In this document: positions 61,877 through 64,000 of the stretch, one piece after another
How positions within the stretch are numbered: the stretch's first letter is position 1
How the letters are laid out: each line of letters begins with the position of its first letter
Source of the DNA: Bradyrhizobium erythrophlei
GTDB taxonomy: Bacteria; Pseudomonadota; Alphaproteobacteria; Rhizobiales; Xanthobacteraceae
Direction of reading: 5' to 3'
Assembly: GCF_900142985.1 (NCBI RefSeq)
Contig: NZ_LT670849.1
Span: forward strand, 558,001-622,000
DNA length: 64,000 nt
Program-made: the position numbers and the translations under genes
Notes under the pieces: generated by a model
The model's database searches: none
The model's input: only the letters and a program-made list of their open reading frames with translations
What the model was told of the DNA's origin: nothing

Positions 61877-64000
61877 GCCCTTCGCAACCGTTCATCCTAC
61901 GACCGGTCGCAACCACGCTTCTGATGATCGCCATCATGCTTTCGGGCTTGCTGGCGTTCCGCTTCCTGCCGGTCGCAGCCCTTCCTGAAGTCGACTATCC
62001 GACCATTCAGGTCCAGACCTTCTATCCGGGCGCGAGCCCGGACGTGATGACCTCTTCCGTCACCGCGCCGCTGGAAGTCCAGTTCGGGCAGATGCCGAAC
62101 CTCAACCAGATGAGTTCGATCAGTTCGGCCGGCGCCTCCGTCATCACCCTGCAATTCGGCCTGACGATTTCGCTCGACGTCGCCGAACAGGAGGTTCAGG
62201 CCGCCATCAACGCTGCCGGCAACCTGCTTCCGGCCGACCTTCCGGCGCCGCCGATCTACGCCAAGGTCAATCCGGCCGATGCGCCGATCCTCACGCTCGG
62301 CCTGACCTCGAAGACGATGAAGCTGACCGACGTCGAGGACTTCGTCGACACGCGGCTGGCGCAAAAAATCTCGCAACTTCCCGGCGTCGGCCTCGTCAGT
62401 CTCTCGGGTGGACAACGGCCGGCGGTGCGCATCCAGGCCGACATCCGCAAGCTTGCCGCCTATGGCCTCAACATCGACGACCTGCGCACCACGCTCGGCA
62501 ACGCCAACGTCAATACGCCGAAAGGCAATTTCGACGGCGCCATGCGCGCCTACACCATCAACGCCAACGACCAGATCAGGAACGCGAGCGACTACAAATC
62601 GCTGATCGTCGCCTACAAGAACGGCTCGCCGGTACGCCTCAGTGACGTCGGCGACGTCGTCGACGGCGCGCAGAACGACAAGCTCGGCGCCTGGATGAAT
62701 GAAACGCCTGCCATAATCATGAACATCCAGCGCCAGCCCGGCGCCAACGTCATCGCCGTGGTCGAAGGCATCAAGTCGCTGTTGCCGCAATTGCAGGCTT
62801 CGTTGCCGGCGGCCATCGACGTCAACATCCTGACCGACCGCACGGTCACCATCCGCGCTTCCGTGGAGGACGTCGAGTTCGAGTTGACGCTCGCCATCAT
62901 TCTCGTGGTGCTCGTGATCTTCGTGTTCCTGCGCAACGCGCGGGCGACGCTGATCCCGAGCCTGTCGGTGCCGCTGTCGCTGGTCGGCACGCTCGGCGCC
63001 ATGTACCTGTTTGGGTTCAGCCTCAACAACCTGTCCCTGATGGCGCTGACGATCGCGACGGGCTTCGTGGTCGACGACGCCATCGTCGTGATCGAAAACA
63101 TCTCCCGCTATCTCGAAGAGGGCGACAGCCCGTTGCAGGCGGCCCTCAAAGGCTCCGAGCAGATCGGCTTCACCATCATTTCGTTGACCGTCTCGCTGAT
63201 CGCGGTGCTGATCCCGCTGTTGTTCATGGCGGACGTGGTCGGCCGCCTGTTCCGCGAATTCGCTATCACGCTCTCGGTCACCATCCTGATCTCGGCGGTG
63301 GTTTCGCTGACGCTGGTGCCGATGGCTTGCGCCAAGCTGCTGAAGCCGGAAGCGCACAACCAGGAAAACGTCTTCCAGCGCCGCAGCCGCGAGGCGTTCG
63401 ACTGGATCGTGGAGATGTATGGCCACGCCCTGACATGGGTGCTCGACCATCAGCCTTTTACCCTGATGGTCGCGCTCGCGACCTTCGTGTTGACAGGATT
63501 TCTCTACGTCGTGATCCCGAAGGGCTTCTTCCCGCTTCAGGACACCGGTGTCATCCAGGCGATCTCCGAAGCACCGCAGTCTGTGTCGTATGCGGCGATG
63601 GCCGAACGGCAGCAGCAGCTCGCCTCGATCATCCTCAAGGATCCCGACGTCGTCAGCCTTTCCTCGTTCATCGGCGTGGATGGGACCAACAACACGCTCA
63701 ACAACGGGCGCATCCTGATCAACCTCAAGCCGTATAACGAGCGCAAATCCGACGTCTCGACCGTGATGCGGCGGATTCAGAACGCGACCACCTCGCTTGC
63801 CGGCATTACTCTATATATGCAGCCGGTGCAGGACCTGACGATCGAAGGCACGGTCAGCAAGACGCAGTATCAATTCATCTTGCAGGATGCCGACCCGGCG
63901 CAGCTTTCCGAATGGACGCCAAAACTGATCGACAAGCTGCGCGAACTTCCGCAGCTCGGCGACGTCGCCAGCGACATCTCCGACCAGGGACTTTCGGTCT
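61873..64000 (+). CDS. RND efflux transporter permease (MdtB/MuxB-like), partial
   Basis: The first 709 residues of a protein of the usual size of about 1030-1040, cut by the window end. The N-terminus [27 protein letters not shown] is typical, and the proton-relay Asp pair is at 401-402 in [12 protein letters not shown]. The periplasmic docking segments follow the family. It pumps hydrophobic drugs from the periplasm with proton motive force. The MdtABC-type family has two permeases, so a second RND gene may lie beyond the edge. Confidence 0.93.
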   Translation, partial: MSPSQPFILRPVATTLLMIAIMLSGLLAFRFLPVAALPEVDYPTIQVQTFYPGASPDVMTSSVTAPLEVQFGQMPNLNQMSSISSAGASVITLQFGLTISLDVAEQEVQAAINAAGNLLPADLPAPPIYAKVNPADAPILTLGLTSKTMKLTDVEDFVDTRLAQKISQLPGVGLVSLSGGQRPAVRIQADIRKLAAYGLNIDDLRTTLGNANVNTPKGNFDGAMRAYTINANDQIRNASDYKSLIVAYKNGSPVRLSDVGDVVDGAQNDKLGAWMNETPAIIMNIQRQPGANVIAVVEGIKSLLPQLQASLPAAIDVNILTDRTVTIRASVEDVEFELTLAIILVVLVIFVFLRNARATLIPSLSVPLSLVGTLGAMYLFGFSLNNLSLMALTIATGFVVDDAIVVIENISRYLEEGDSPLQAALKGSEQIGFTIISLTVSLIAVLIPLLFMADVVGRLFREFAITLSVTILISAVVSLTLVPMACAKLLKPEAHNQENVFQRRSREAFDWIVEMYGHALTWVLDHQPFTLMVALATFVLTGFLYVVIPKGFFPLQDTGVIQAISEAPQSVSYAAMAERQQQLASIILKDPDVVSLSSFIGVDGTNNTLNNGRILINLKPYNERKSDVSTVMRRIQNATTSLAGITLYMQPVQDLTIEGTVSKTQYQFILQDADPAQLSEWTPKLIDKLRELPQLGDVASDISDQGLSV

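Noticed and set aside
61897..63450. Minus-strand frame of 517 codons antisense to the RND pump
   Set aside because: Composition is Arg/Asp/His-rich without family features, while the plus strand encodes a clear RND permease.

Overview
The window is about 62-65% GC, densely coded and built of ordinary-looking core and accessory metabolism. The set of families points to an alphaproteobacterium of the Bradyrhizobium / Nitrobacteraceae group: many ABC, TTT and Bug-type uptake systems, CoA-transferase and crotonase genes, a sox fragment, EcfG-like and RpoN-like promoters. A long intergenic element near 5.5-6.0 kb also resembles, from memory, a dispersed element of Bradyrhizobium genomes. No rRNA, tRNA, CRISPR array, insertion sequence or prophage was seen.

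Layout. 0-9.8 kb: YgiQ-type radical SAM protein, a crotonase lacking both usual glutamates, a MarR-membrane protein-DHA2 efflux operon, a repeat-rich gap, a tartrate/isopropylmalate-type dehydrogenase, a zinc alcohol dehydrogenase and a CaiB-type CoA transferase. 10-18.7 kb: a glucan/stress block with glgA, and a four-gene minus operon (ABC exporter, debranching-type glucosidase, PRC-barrel protein, MFS) divergent from a GT4 glycosyltransferase. Both sides carry promoter sequences of the EcfG general-stress type. 18.7-24.2 kb: GntR regulator, a palindromic operator and a complete five-gene branched-chain-amino-acid-type ABC operon. 24.4-31.1 kb: an all-minus redox/electrophile cluster (aldo/keto reductase, LysR, small protein, pirin, DoxX, small membrane protein, secreted protein, NmrA-type reductase, Old Yellow Enzyme). 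Three of its promoters share one 34-bp LysR-type box about 70 bp upstream of the start codon. 31.1-37.5 kb: AMP nucleosidase, a winged-helix/TPR regulator divergent from a methyltransferase and a hydrolase, and a second dehydrogenase of the isopropylmalate family.

37.7-43.8 kb: a molybdenum hydroxylase pair (iorAB-like), an intrinsic terminator, then an FccB/SoxF-like flavoprotein and soxX, soxY, soxZ, soxA, without soxB or soxCD. SoxY has an unusual C-terminal tail. 43.8-55.5 kb: MmgE/PrpD and a Bug receptor; an NCS2-type permease with a biuret-hydrolase-like enzyme; dctA with a good sigma-54 promoter; a putative ureide/cyclic-amide operon (DUF3830, PuuE-like deacetylase, M20 amidohydrolase) divergent from tctBA. 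55.5-64 kb: a second crotonase divergent from TetR, a BtaA-like betaine-lipid enzyme, SugE-type SMR protein, YbhN-type membrane protein, a small protein, and an MdtAB-like RND efflux operon cut by the window end.

The most interesting signals are the shared LysR box with fixed spacing and its two uncharacterised targets, the incomplete sox cluster with its altered SoxY arm, and the EcfG-type promoters of the glucan block. One of those promoters also decides the glgA start codon.
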